DNA of 64,000 bases from Levyella massiliensis (GCF_000308275.2 NZ_HG529492.1:51214-115213), one strand, 5' to 3'. Shown: positions 54,510-62,849, numbered from the stretch's first letter. Numbers and translations: made by a program. Notes: generated by a model not told the origin, from the sequence alone.

Positions 54510-56050
54510 TGCCTTTCTGGAACAGGTACAAAGGAAATCTGTATCTGCTTTCCATCAAATCTGGCTACCGTTGTTTTAAGGTAATCATCGTCATTGCTCT
54601 TCGGATAATCCTCCCGCCAGTGTGCACCACGGCTTTCTTTTCTTGCAAGAGCACTCTTTAGAACTGCCATGCCAAGCAATGGAAGATTTCCTGTAAGCGC
54701 TTGTACCGTTTGAATCCCATTTAACAACGTATTCTCATTTCTGACAACGCCCATAGTCTCCTGCATCACTTTGTTTAATTGCTTTATTTCTGAAATTTGA
54801 GACGCTGGCGGAAAATCTATCTGTGTCGCACAAGATAGATCTACTACATCTGCCTGTTCGCATGCTGATTTTGCCGCAACACGCCCTCCGTATAACGCTC
54901 CTAACAGAGAATTTCCACCAAGACGGTTGGCACCATGATATTGGGCACAGCATTCTCCGGCAGCGCAAAGATTCTGAATCGGCGTTCTGTGCTGCTCATC
55001 CACCAGAATGCCTCCCATAAAATAGTGAACTCCCGGTAAAACAGACACCGGTTCCTTTCGTATATCTTTATGCAGATAGGTCATACAATCGTCTGCCAGA
55101 CCAGATAGCTTATTTGAAATAATCTCCTCCGATATTTCCGTCATGTCAAGAAATACCTCTGATTCATGGCTGACCTTCCATATCTCTCTGGCGGTAATAT
55201 CTCGTGGCATCAGATTTCCAAGCTCCGGGTATTTTTCCTCCATGAAATACCATTGTTTTCCATCTTTCATGGCAAACAACCTGCCACCTTCCCCTCTGGC
55301 CGCCTCGCTGATGAGCATGCGTTTTCCACCACATTTCACAGTTGTCGGATGATACTGGATCATCTCGCCATTTGCCAGAGGAACACCAAGCCGAAACAAT
55401 TCTGCGGTGACTTCTCCTGTATTGCTCAGCGAACCCGTTGTATTTCCAAACAATCCGTGCATACCACCGGTGGCAACAATAACCGCATCCCCCGGTAATT
55501 CCACAGTCTCCTGACTGTATTCATCCCTGATTACGCAGCCACAACAAATATTGCCACACAGACGAAGTGTTAGGAAAGAATGATGGCTGAACCGTTCTAC
55601 CATACCAGATGCTTCTTTCCTGCGAATAGCGTCTATCATAGCTGTCATGATCTGCTTCCCGGTATCGCTCTGTGCAAAAGCAGTCCGTTTCTTTTTCTGC
55701 CCGCCAAAATTCCGCAGATCCACATCATTATAGCCACTCATGTTAAATTTAACTCCAAGTTTTAGCAGCCAGTGCACCAGCTCCGGTGCTGCCTGTGTCA
55801 TTCCCCAAACTGCATTTGGATCTGCCAGACCACATGCTGCCTTTATTGTATCTGTAAAATGTTCTTCGGGACTGTCGTTTTCATCTTTTGTATTCAAAGC
55901 TGCGTTGATACCGCCCTCGGCCATAACAGACTGTGCCCGCTCTGACGGAAGGGAGGAAACCAGTTTTACATTGCATCCATTTTCCGCTGCCTGCAAAGCC
56001 GCTGAAAGTCCTGCCAGTCCAGCACCTATAATAATAATTGTCTTACTCAT
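54506..56050 (-). CDS. frdA: Fumarate reductase / succinate dehydrogenase flavoprotein subunit
   Basis: The ATG at 56050 overlaps the frdC stop (ATGA), with GGTGG upstream; a GTG at 56062 is the alternative. The 514-residue protein starts with the FAD loop IIIIGAGLAGLSAALQAAENG and carries the dicarboxylate-site elements IQYHPTTV, LISEAARGEGGRLF, PRDITAREI, HYFMGGILVDE and the C-terminal ANRLGGNSLLGALYGG. The His that normally binds FAD covalently (R-S-H-x-V-A-A-x-G-G) is Gln here (ERAQSVMAEGG, residue 40), so flavin is presumably non-covalent. L-aspartate oxidase, a relative, also lacks the bond, but the adjacent frdB and frdC argue for a respiratory complex. Confidence 0.85.
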   Translation of the reverse strand: MSKTIIIIGAGLAGLSAALQAAENGCNVKLVSSLPSERAQSVMAEGGINAALNTKDENDSPEEHFTDTIKAACGLADPNAVWGMTQAAPELVHWLLKLGVKFNMSGYNDVDLRNFGGQKKKRTAFAQSDTGKQIMTAMIDAIRRKEASGMVERFSHHSFLTLRLCGNICCGCVIRDEYSQETVELPGDAVIVATGGMHGLFGNTTGSLSNTGEVTAELFRLGVPLANGEMIQYHPTTVKCGGKRMLISEAARGEGGRLFAMKDGKQWYFMEEKYPELGNLMPRDITAREIWKVSHESEVFLDMTEISEEIISNKLSGLADDCMTYLHKDIRKEPVSVLPGVHYFMGGILVDEQHRTPIQNLCAAGECCAQYHGANRLGGNSLLGALYGGRVAAKSACEQADVVDLSCATQIDFPPASQISEIKQLNKVMQETMGVVRNENTLLNGIQTVQALTGNLPLLGMAVLKSALARKESRGAHWREDYPKSNDDDYLKTTVARFDGKQIQISFVPVPERQ

Positions 56051-56586
56051 AGATATTGCCACCGAATATAATATAAAATAACCGCTCCCGCTATAAAAAG
56101 AAGAAGCACCGAAAGGATCAAATAAATATCACTCCTTCGTTCTTTATAACTGATGATTCCCAGTGATACGAGCAATGGGCGGATATTGATAAAAATATGA
56201 ACAAAGATTGCCGCTACGAACAAAAGCTGAGTTACCATCTTTACAGTTGTAAAAGGGAACAAAATATATGTCCCATTCTGCACCTTTCCAAACAAGCCAA
56301 TATGGAATAACAACAGAATCAGTATTGCCATCCCACTGGCTCGTCTCGCCCAAAATATGACGTTTTGTTTCAGATACATTTTTCCTGATTGCTTCGCTGT
56401 CTGTAAACTCTGAACCGTCAGGATGACACCAATCACCGTATGCACAACAAGAATACCAACACCAATCCATGCAAGAAGTTTCCCTGCACTACTTCCAACT
56501 CCGTTCAGCATAAAGCTGCCCATGATTCCATGAATCATAAAAATGAGAAGCATTAAAATAGACAAAATCGTATTCCATTTTCTCAT
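56047..56586 (-). CDS. frdC: Fumarate reductase membrane anchor-like subunit (heme b type)
   Basis: The 179-residue protein has five hydrophobic spans: ILSILMLLIFMIHGIMG, LLAWIGVGILVVHTVIGVIL, the RASGMAILILLLFHIGLFG span, VKMVTQLLFVAAIFVHIFIN and IYLILSVLLLFIAGAVIL. Histidines in four of them (MIHG, VVHTV, LFHIG, FVHIF) sit where b-heme ligands occur in succinate:quinone oxidoreductase anchors. Similarity to known FrdC sequences is low, so the call rests on topology, histidines and the overlapping frdA gene. It starts 10 bp after the small exported protein. Confidence 0.7.
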   Translation of the reverse strand: MRKWNTILSILMLLIFMIHGIMGSFMLNGVGSSAGKLLAWIGVGILVVHTVIGVILTVQSLQTAKQSGKMYLKQNVIFWARRASGMAILILLLFHIGLFGKVQNGTYILFPFTTVKMVTQLLFVAAIFVHIFINIRPLLVSLGIISYKERRSDIYLILSVLLLFIAGAVILYYIRWQYL

Positions 56587-56596
56587 AAATTCCCGC

Positions 56597-57115
56597 TCAC
56601 CTCATTTCTTTGCTGTCCATAATCATATAGTCCATCTGTGTTAGCGTTGTAACGTCAATAAAATCATCCGATGACAGGAATACATCATACTTTCCACTTA
56701 CCACTCTTGATAGCATCATTGTGTTACTGTACTCTTTCAGATCTACGAAAAAACCGGCCTGTTTCAACCTATCACAGAGTTTCTTAGCATAACTGACAAG
56801 CGGATAATCCGTCTCAGATACATATAACCGAAAACTAATGTCCGTTTTCATGAGATCTGTTTCATTTGTTTTCGAATCGTCCAGTGCCAATTCTTTTAAT
56901 TTATTCCGGGTGTTCTCATTGTCGAGACCATCTGACATCATATTAATACCGAGAACATAAGAGCCTTCCAACCGTGCGGCGGCTTGGGCAGCTTTTTTTG
57001 CTTTCGGTGTTACTCCTGTGACTGCATCAATCATAGAGGGCGGTGAGTGCAAAAGTACACCGAAACCTGCAAGAAAAACAATTGTAACTGCTAACAGAAT
57101 CAATTTCCGTTTCAC
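56597..57115 (-). CDS. Small exported protein with FMN-attachment-like DAVTGVT and partial SBP5-like region
   Basis: A GTG start at 57115 follows AAGGTGG. Residues 1-22 form a signal anchor (KLILLAVTIVFLAGFGVLL). Next comes MIDAVTGVTPKAKKAAQAAA, close to the D-x-x-[ST]-G-A-T ending of FMN_bind domains with Val in place of Ala. The C-terminal half (YPLVSYAKKLCDRLKQAGFFVDLKEYSNTMMLSRVVSGKYDVFL, positions about 103-146) resembles the second lobe of oligopeptide-binding (SBP_bac_5) proteins. It lies between the metal ATPase and frdC with gaps of 16 and 10 bp. A role in the fumarate reductase complex is possible but unproven. Confidence 0.5.
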   Translation of the reverse strand: MKRKLILLAVTIVFLAGFGVLLHSPPSMIDAVTGVTPKAKKAAQAAARLEGSYVLGINMMSDGLDNENTRNKLKELALDDSKTNETDLMKTDISFRLYVSETDYPLVSYAKKLCDRLKQAGFFVDLKEYSNTMMLSRVVSGKYDVFLSSDDFIDVTTLTQMDYMIMDSKEMR

Positions 57116-57131
57116 ATTGCCACCTTGTTTC

Positions 57132-59486
57132 TTATTTTTTTAAAATCCTCATTGCGTTCAAAACGGCAATTATGGTAACGCCTACATCACCAAATACAGC
57201 TTCCCACATTCCAGCTATACCCAGAGCACCAAGGATCAGGAACACACTCTTAATTCCAAGGGCAATCACTATATTCTGCATGACAATTTGCTTTGTCACT
57301 TTTGCCACATCAATCGCATCCACCAGCTTAGATGGTTCATCTGTCATCAGAACCACATCCGCAGCTTCAATGGCCGCATCTGAACCAAGACCACCCATTG
57401 CGATACCAACATCCGCACGAGCAAGGACAGGAGCGTCATTGATACCATCCCCAACAAAAGCTAATTTGCTTCCCTGTCTCTTTTTACTGTCTAAAAGCTC
57501 AACCTTTTCCACTTTTTGATCAGGAAGCAGTTGTGCATAATATTCATCCAACTGCAATTCTTCCGCAACAGCCTTTCCGATTTTTTCATCATCACCAGTA
57601 AGCATGACTGTTTTTTCCACACCGATATGTTTCAAATCAGAAATTGCTTTTTTGCTGTCCGGCTTTACTTCATCTGTTATCAGAATGCATCCGGCATATT
57701 GACCATCTACTGCTACATAAACCTTTGTACCAACTTTTTCACAGGCTGTGTACTCCACATGCTCTGAATCCATAAGTTTCGTATTGCCAGCATAAACTTT
57801 CTTCTTTCCTGCCATGGCACTGATTCCATATCCGGAAATTTCCTTGTAATCAGAGATAAGTGATTGGTCAATTTCTTTTCCATAAGCAGAGAGAATGGAT
57901 TTTGCAATAGGATGGTTAGAAAAGCTCTCTGCCTGGACCGCATACTCCAGAACCTGTTCTTTTGAAAATCCATTGGCAGACAGAATATCAGTCACATTGA
58001 AAACACCCTTTGTAAGTGTTCCAGTTTTATCGAACACAATAATGCTGACATTATTAAGCGCCTCTAAATAATTACTTCCTTTTACAAGAACACCTCGTTT
58101 AGATGCCGCACCAATACCTCCGAAGAAAGTCAGCGGGATTGAAATGACCAATGCACATGGGCAAGATACCACAAGGAAAACAAATCCTCTGCGAATCCAC
58201 TCTGTCCAACCTCCACCAAGAAGGATCGGTGGCAGAATTGCCAAAATAGCTGCTAAGATTACAACAACAGGAGTGTAATAACGTGCAAATGTAGTAATGA
58301 AATTTTCTGTTGGTGCTTTTCTACTGGACGCATTCTCCACAAGATCAATAATCTTTGAAGCAGTAGATTCACCAAATACTTTCGTTGTCTTAATCGTTAA
58401 AACACCTGTCTGATTCATACAACCGGAAAGTGCTTCGTCTCCTTTATGAACGCTTCTCGGAACCGATTCTCCAGTTAAAGCCCTCGTATCCAGCATAGAA
58501 TCTCCATCCAATACCACACCGTCTAATGGGATTTTTTCACCAGGCTTTACAATAATAATCTCGCCAATGGCAACACTTTCAGGAGATATGGTAATCAATT
58601 CTCCGTTCCTTCTGACTGTAGCACAATCCGGACGTATATCCATTAAATCTGATATAGATTTTCTGGAACGCTCAACAGCCAATGACTGGGAAAATTCACC
58701 AATTTGATAGAACAGCATAACAGCAACTGCTTCCGGATATTCACCAATGACAAAAGCACCAATCGTAGAAACGCTCATCAGGAAATGTTCATCAAACACA
58801 CGTCCCTTTGAAATATTCCTCACAGCTTGCCATACAACATCCCCGCCAAGAATAATATAGGAGACAATGAGAAAAACTAACTCGACAGGCAGTGGCACTT
58901 TCGCAAAAACTGTCAATGCCATACCAATACCATAGATTGCTGCGCCAATCGCTAAACGAATCGTCAACTTCTTGTCCTCATTGTTATAGGATGTATTGGT
59001 ATCCTGTTTTTTTGCAGGTATATAGTCTTCCTGTGCAATTTCGGAAACTTCTACATCTGGCTCATGGCTGTGGACAATCGTTTCAATCTGACTGGCTATT
59101 GTATTTGCGGCAACTGGAGCAACATGGATTGTCAGCGTCTGCTTCATCAAATTTACAACTGAGGATTGTACTCCATCCAATTCTCCGACTTCTTTTTCAA
59201 TTTTTGCAGAACAATTCGGACAATCCAATCCTTTTAACGAATAACTCTTTGTAACATTCATAACGGTTTCTTCCTGAACTTCCACATCGGGCTCATGACT
59301 ATGAACAATCGTTTCAATCTGACTGGCTATCGTATCTGCGGCAGCTGGAGCAACATTGATTGTCAGCGTCTGCTTCATCAAATTTACAACTGAGGATTGT
59401 ACTCCATCCAATTCTCCGACTTCTTTTTCAATTTTTGCGGAGCAGTTCGGACAGTCCAACCCTTTTAATAGAAATATGCGTTTCAT
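57132..59486 (-). CDS. cadA: P1B-type heavy-metal ATPase (Cd/Zn/Pb exporter type)
   Basis: The 784-residue protein starts after AAGGAT. It has two N-terminal metal-binding domains with GLDCPNC (Cys 12/15 and about 89/92), eight membrane spans, the TGES actuator (RALTGESVP), the membrane motif SCPCALV (CPC near 441), phosphorylation site DKTGTLTKG (near 485), and GDGINDAP (near 679). CPC and the upstream ArsR gene point to export of Zn, Cd or Pb. The two metal-binding domains are almost identical in DNA. It is the first gene after arsR in a run that continues into fumarate reductase genes. Confidence 0.87.
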   Translation of the reverse strand: MKRIFLLKGLDCPNCSAKIEKEVGELDGVQSSVVNLMKQTLTINVAPAAADTIASQIETIVHSHEPDVEVQEETVMNVTKSYSLKGLDCPNCSAKIEKEVGELDGVQSSVVNLMKQTLTIHVAPVAANTIASQIETIVHSHEPDVEVSEIAQEDYIPAKKQDTNTSYNNEDKKLTIRLAIGAAIYGIGMALTVFAKVPLPVELVFLIVSYIILGGDVVWQAVRNISKGRVFDEHFLMSVSTIGAFVIGEYPEAVAVMLFYQIGEFSQSLAVERSRKSISDLMDIRPDCATVRRNGELITISPESVAIGEIIIVKPGEKIPLDGVVLDGDSMLDTRALTGESVPRSVHKGDEALSGCMNQTGVLTIKTTKVFGESTASKIIDLVENASSRKAPTENFITTFARYYTPVVVILAAILAILPPILLGGGWTEWIRRGFVFLVVSCPCALVISIPLTFFGGIGAASKRGVLVKGSNYLEALNNVSIIVFDKTGTLTKGVFNVTDILSANGFSKEQVLEYAVQAESFSNHPIAKSILSAYGKEIDQSLISDYKEISGYGISAMAGKKKVYAGNTKLMDSEHVEYTACEKVGTKVYVAVDGQYAGCILITDEVKPDSKKAISDLKHIGVEKTVMLTGDDEKIGKAVAEELQLDEYYAQLLPDQKVEKVELLDSKKRQGSKLAFVGDGINDAPVLARADVGIAMGGLGSDAAIEAADVVLMTDEPSKLVDAIDVAKVTKQIVMQNIVIALGIKSVFLILGALGIAGMWEAVFGDVGVTIIAVLNAMRILKK
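59049..59473 (-). repeat. Tandem duplication of the metal-binding domain in the ATPase gene
   Basis: Two copies with a 231-bp period (77 codons) encode GLDCPNCSAKIEKEVGEL through HSHEPDVEV. They differ at only a few bases, so the duplication is recent or kept uniform by gene conversion. Confidence 0.85.
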
Positions 59487-59554
59487 GATAATATCCTTAT
59501 AATTTGTTTAATTGCTCAATTACTCAACTATAATATTAAAAAATATTGTTTCTG

Positions 59555-59905
59555 CTAAAGATGCTCAAATCCCTTGTCAATAATCTCTTTCACATGATCA
59601 TCTGCCAGCGAGTAGTAAACTATCTGTGCTTCTTTACGGAATTTTACCAGATTCGCTAGGCGTAATGCCTTTAACTGATGCGAAATTGCAGATTTTGTTA
59701 CCCCCAGTAGCACTGCAAGATCACATACACACATCTCACTCTGTTCTAGAGCGTGTAAGATTTGTACTCTAGTTCCATCTCCAAATAGCTTAAACAAAGA
59801 AGCCAACTGGATATAATCATCTTTTGGCTGCATCTTGGATTTCACATCATTCACAATATCCTCATGAATTACATCGCAATTACAAATATAAGACGTTTTT
59901 GACAT
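59555..59905 (-). CDS. cadC: ArsR/SmtB-family metal-sensing repressor (CadC-like)
   Basis: The 116-residue protein starts after AAGGTGA. It has an N-terminal cysteine pair in ICNCDVI, then the winged helix with the CadC metal motif in EMCVCDLAVLLGVTKSAISHQLKALRLANLVKFRKEAQIVYYSL. In CadC, cysteines at the N-terminus and in ELCVCD bind Cd or Pb and release DNA. Upstream lies an inverted repeat at 59922-59953. The ATPase gene follows 68 bp downstream on the same strand. The symbol rests on these motifs and the neighbour. Confidence 0.85.
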   Translation of the reverse strand: MSKTSYICNCDVIHEDIVNDVKSKMQPKDDYIQLASLFKLFGDGTRVQILHALEQSEMCVCDLAVLLGVTKSAISHQLKALRLANLVKFRKEAQIVYYSLADDHVKEIIDKGFEHL

Positions 59906-59921
59906 ATATTCACCTTCAAAT

Positions 59922-59953
59922 AATAATAGTTGAACAATTACTGAACTATTATT
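59922..59953. promoter_or_regulatory. Inverted-repeat operator upstream of the ArsR gene
   Basis: AATAATAGTT (59922-59931) and AACTATTATT (59944-59953) form perfect arms with GAACAATTACTG between them. A related sequence (AGTTGAGTAATTGAGC on the minus strand, about 59508-59525) lies between arsR and the ATPase gene. Both are typical in base make-up and place for ArsR repressors. Confidence 0.6.
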
Positions 59954-59996
59954 GTACTTATTTCTAAATTTATGTCAATAAGCTGATGTTAGTTCC

Positions 59997-60895
59997 CCAT
60001 AAATTTTACGATTAAAACCTATCGCTTGGGATGGTCAGTGAAATTTGTTGTTCGCCGCTACAAGATCTCGAAAGCCTCTCTCATGCGCTGGAATCGTCGT
60101 TTTGACGGAACGATCGATTCCCTAAGAGACCGCTCACATCGTCCAAAAACGCCGCATCCGAATGCCCATACACAGCAGGAAAAAACCTGGATAAAGAATT
60201 TCATCCGACGAAGTCCAACCATCTCCCTCATAGAATTGTACGCGAAACTCAAGTTTCAACGTGGCTATCAGCGTCATCCATGCTCCCTTTTTCGTTTTCT
60301 TCGAAAGCAAGGTTTCTACAAGGAAAAACCGACAAAGAAGAAGGCATACGTGCCAAAGCCTTACGATACACCGAAAAATCTGGGCATAAAATGACAACTC
60401 GATGTGAAATATGTTCCCAGGGCCTGCTATGTAGGGAAAATGCCCGACAAGTTCTATCAATACACAGTCATTGACGAAGCCAGTAGGGAGCGATTTATCT
60501 ACGCCTTCCGCGAGCAGTCTTCCTACTCCAGTGTGGAATTTATCAAAATGGCCATCAAACATTTTGGCTATCAACCAAAAATCATACAGACAGATAATGG
60601 CTTTGAATTTACCCATTTCCGTGAGACACAGCGAACGCACCCCTTTGATCTTTATTGCCAGGAACAGGGCATTGTCCACCAGCTGATTCGCCCAAGGACG
60701 CCGAGACACAATGGCAAAGTAGAACGGAGTCACCGCAATGACAATGAGCGCTTCTACGCGCGCTTGTCTTTCTACAGCTACGAGGATTTACTGGTACAAA
60801 TGAAGCGCTATTTATATAAGTCGAATCGGTTGCCTATGCAGACCTTGGGGTGGTTAACGCCTATGGAAAAACGTGCCCTATTGATGGCGGGTTAA
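59997..60895 (+). pseudogene. IS481-like transposase broken by a nonsense codon and 5' loss
   Basis: The frame gives an N-terminal helix-turn-helix (YRLGWSVKFVVRRYKISKAS, then RWNRRFDGTIDSLRDRSHRP) and an rve/DDE core (DEASRERFIYAFREQ, IQTDNGFEFTHF, HNGKVERSHRNDNERFY). Between them, after PKNLGIK, stands TGA (60392-60394) in frame, where relatives have Trp (IKWQxDVKYVP), so a TGG to TGA change inactivates it. The start codon is also lost: an in-frame TAG lies shortly upstream. All three DDE-type acids seem preserved downstream. The product would be two useless pieces. Confidence 0.75.
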
Positions 60896-60911
60896 CCCGC
60901 CATCAATAGGG
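60876..60911. terminator. 36-bp perfect palindrome spanning the transposase stop codon
   Basis: Arms of 16 bp (CCCTATTGATGGCGGG and its complement) flank TTAA. The TAA stop sits in the centre. As RNA it forms a long stem without a marked U-tract; it may stop read-through into or out of the element. Confidence 0.65.
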
Positions 60912-60961
60912 TAGCATACAGGAAATTCTCTCTCCTGTTTTTGGTCTCACATCATTTACAA

Positions 60962-61174
60962 ATGTACAGGATTATCATTATTAGCTATCGCCCGTTATGG
61001 AATACCTTGAAGAATAAGGAAGTCTCTCAGTACAGGTTATTGCAGGCCGGAATTGACAATAAAACATTGGATAGATTAAAGAAAAATCAAAACATAACTC
61101 TTGCTACATTAGAGAAATTATGTGTTGTTTTAGATTGCTCACCCAACGATGTTGTTGAATTTATAAGTAAGTAA
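60962..61174 (+). CDS. Small XRE/Cro-type DNA-binding protein with IS-derived start
   Basis: The protein of 70 residues is a HTH_26-type Cro/C1 domain: IIISYRPLWNTLKNKEVSQYRLLQAGIDNKTLDRLKKNQNITLATLEKLCVVLDCSPNDVVEFI (residues about 4-67). Relatives begin directly M-I-(I/V)-x-Y-x-P-L-W. Here the IS end (...ATGTACAG) is fused where the native ATG should be, so the only start is the ATG in the element end (60962), giving MYR before IIIISYRP. No ribosome site is seen upstream, so expression is doubtful. Confidence 0.6.
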   Translation: MYRIIIISYRPLWNTLKNKEVSQYRLLQAGIDNKTLDRLKKNQNITLATLEKLCVVLDCSPNDVVEFISK

Positions 61175-61277
61175 TCCGTGGTGGATAGAAGATGTGCATG
61201 TTTTGTCTTAGTCGCTCTCGATCAGCGCAGCATGTCTTAAATGAGCCTTTTTAATTTGCTCAATGGACCACGGCTTC

Positions 61278-61690
61278 CTAATTTTCTTTTTTCCATAAAT
61301 CCAGCATTTTGAAGTGCGCAAAAGCTGTTTTTATTGCTTCCATCTTTTCTTCGGGGCACTGCGGGATAACTTGCTTTTCTTTTTTGCTCACGTTATAGTT
61401 TCCCCTCTTTTCCAATCCAAATTTTTCCTTGGCTTGACCAATATATAGGTTGCTTACCTTAAAACCGTACTCCTTCATAATCCACGACTTTATCTCTTCA
61501 TAAGTAGCGTCTTTATAAGGTATAATCTCATTTTCTCGGGGTTCGTACGCTATAAGGATCTCCTTCTCGATTTTTTGGTGGGACAAAAGAGCAACAGTCT
61601 CAACATGGCTCGATTGCTCCAGATGGATGTCAAATAATCGGGCAATCCACGGAAAATCAGTCCGTTCGTTCTCGGAAACATATCCACACC
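61278..61690 (-). pseudogene. rlmD: 3' end of an rlmD-type 23S rRNA methyltransferase gene (copy C)
   Basis: The minus strand encodes QSSHVETVALLSHQKIEKEI and continues to TAA with the typical RlmD tail (TYEEIKSWIMKEYGFKVSNLYIGQAKEKFGL, NYNVSKKEKQVIPQCPEEKMEAI). Upstream, GVDMFPRT lies at 61667-61690, followed by a 53-nt insertion that shifts the frame before SSHVE. The catalytic and SAM-binding parts of the gene are absent. A 102-codon frame beginning MSHQKIEKE could be read as a gene, but it is only the tail of the methyltransferase. A second DLFPRT sequence lies near 61730. Confidence 0.7.
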
Positions 61691-61853
61691 CATTTTAACC
61701 TCAAAATTGCCATTTTCTCGACCGCGCTCGTTCTCGGAAACAGGTCGATGTGCTTGTTCCTACTATAATAAAGCAACCGCACAGATTTCCCAATCGCCTC
61801 AAGACTTCGCTCTGAGGGAATATGTCCGAAAACCTGTGATTTCCCATCCACTC

Positions 61854-62165
61854 AACTCTACTGCTGCCGGAAGCGATACTTGCCTTTTCCGTGTCCGGTT
61901 TTAGATCGTCAATGTCCGGTTTTGCAGTTTCAATGTCCAGTTTTTCTGTTTCCTTAAAAGTGCCGCTGCTATGCAATGTCCGGTTTTGCAGCGGAAAGAA
62001 TACCGCCATCGTTCTGGTGTTGCCCTCACCGAAAACATAGATCTGCCACAGTCTGGAAACAAAAAACGCAAGGTGGTAGATGATCTCATCCGGCGTGGGA
62101 ATAGATACCAGTAAACAGCTTTCTGTGAATGGAGATATAGTCATTCGGCGTAAAGCTGAAGGCAC
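61854..62165 (-). pseudogene. Fic-type protein fragment
   Basis: The minus-strand frame reads IIYHLAFFVSRLWQIYVFGEGNTRTMAVF, which is the Fic-domain region HxFxEGNTR of a large family of Fic/RhuM-like proteins, with Tyr for the catalytic His, followed by the typical acidic repeat KLDIETAKPDIDDLKPD. The frame then runs into rlmD-like debris. The N-terminal half is missing. A remnant of accessory mobile-element cargo is likely. Confidence 0.65.
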
Positions 62166-62232
62166 GCTCGGATTCTTTGATATATTCCTTAAATGGATCG
62201 TTGTTCACTCCATATCGCCTCGCTTTTTTGCC

Positions 62233-62843
62233 CATGCCATAAATCCATCCTTACCAACGAAAAATACAAAGCGATGCGCTCCTGCAAAAGTCCTTTACCA
62301 CGAACTTTCTTACCAAAGAGCACAAGATAAACGAAGGCGAAATTCCGCAGTACTACGTCTCCGGAAACCACGAAGCCATCATTGAACCGGAGGTGTGGGA
62401 ACTCGTACAACGCGAGATGGAACGGCGCAAAAACGAAAAGGAAGACACAGTGGCGTGAGACTTTTCTCCGGCCAGGTCTACTGTGGTGAATGCGGAACAA
62501 GGCTCGGTTCAAAAGTCTGGCATTCCAACGACAAATACAAGCAGGTCATCTGGCAATGCAACAGGCACTGCAAGACCAGAGCGAGTATCAAGCAAAGTAC
62601 GAAGATCTGGCACGCTTCTACAATGAAAAAAAGGCGGCCTTAGCGAAGGTCGAAGGAAAGCTCAAAAAGATGCAGGCGACCATAGCCGATACCAAGTTCT
62701 GCCTGAAGCAGCTACAAAAACAAGACAGGCTTCTGCAAACATTCGACGAACAGAGCTACTGTGCTCTTGTAGATCACATCACGGTATTCAGCAAAGAAGA
62801 TATCCGCATAACCTTCAGAAATGGCAGCGAGATTTGCTCTTAG
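62233..62843 (+). pseudogene. Large serine recombinase fragment
   Basis: Pieces in different frames match the C-terminal half of large serine recombinases (TnpX/Tn4451-like): LTNEKYK (a one-base loss after AAA), DALLQKSFTTNFLTKEHKINEGEIPQYYV, NHEAIIEPEVWELVQREMERRK, the zinc-ribbon VRLFSGQVYCGECGTRLGSKVWHS and WQCN, and the coiled-coil end QSEYQAKYEDLARFYNEKKAALAKVEGKLKK to FDEQSYCALVDHITVFSKEDIRITFRNGSEI (to 62843). The catalytic N-terminal domain is absent and about 80-100 residues after WQCN are deleted. It marks a decayed integrative element. Confidence 0.75.
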
Positions 62844-62849
62844 CCGCCG

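Larger units (their letters stand above)
59996..60970 (+). mobile_element. Degenerate insertion sequence, IS481-like
   Basis: The element holds a broken DDE transposase (59997-60895), a 36-bp palindrome at its stop codon and an end with TTTTTGGTCTCACA (60938-60951). The same 14 bp occur, inverted, at 35298-35311. The left end is missing: a TAG interrupts the transposase frame just upstream. The right end joins the XRE gene. I could not identify target-site duplications. Confidence 0.6.

Noticed and set aside
61278..61586. Independent small gene starting MSHQKIEKE
   Set aside because: Its frame continues upstream into HVETVALL and matches only the tail of RlmD-type enzymes; no ribosome site at the ATG.
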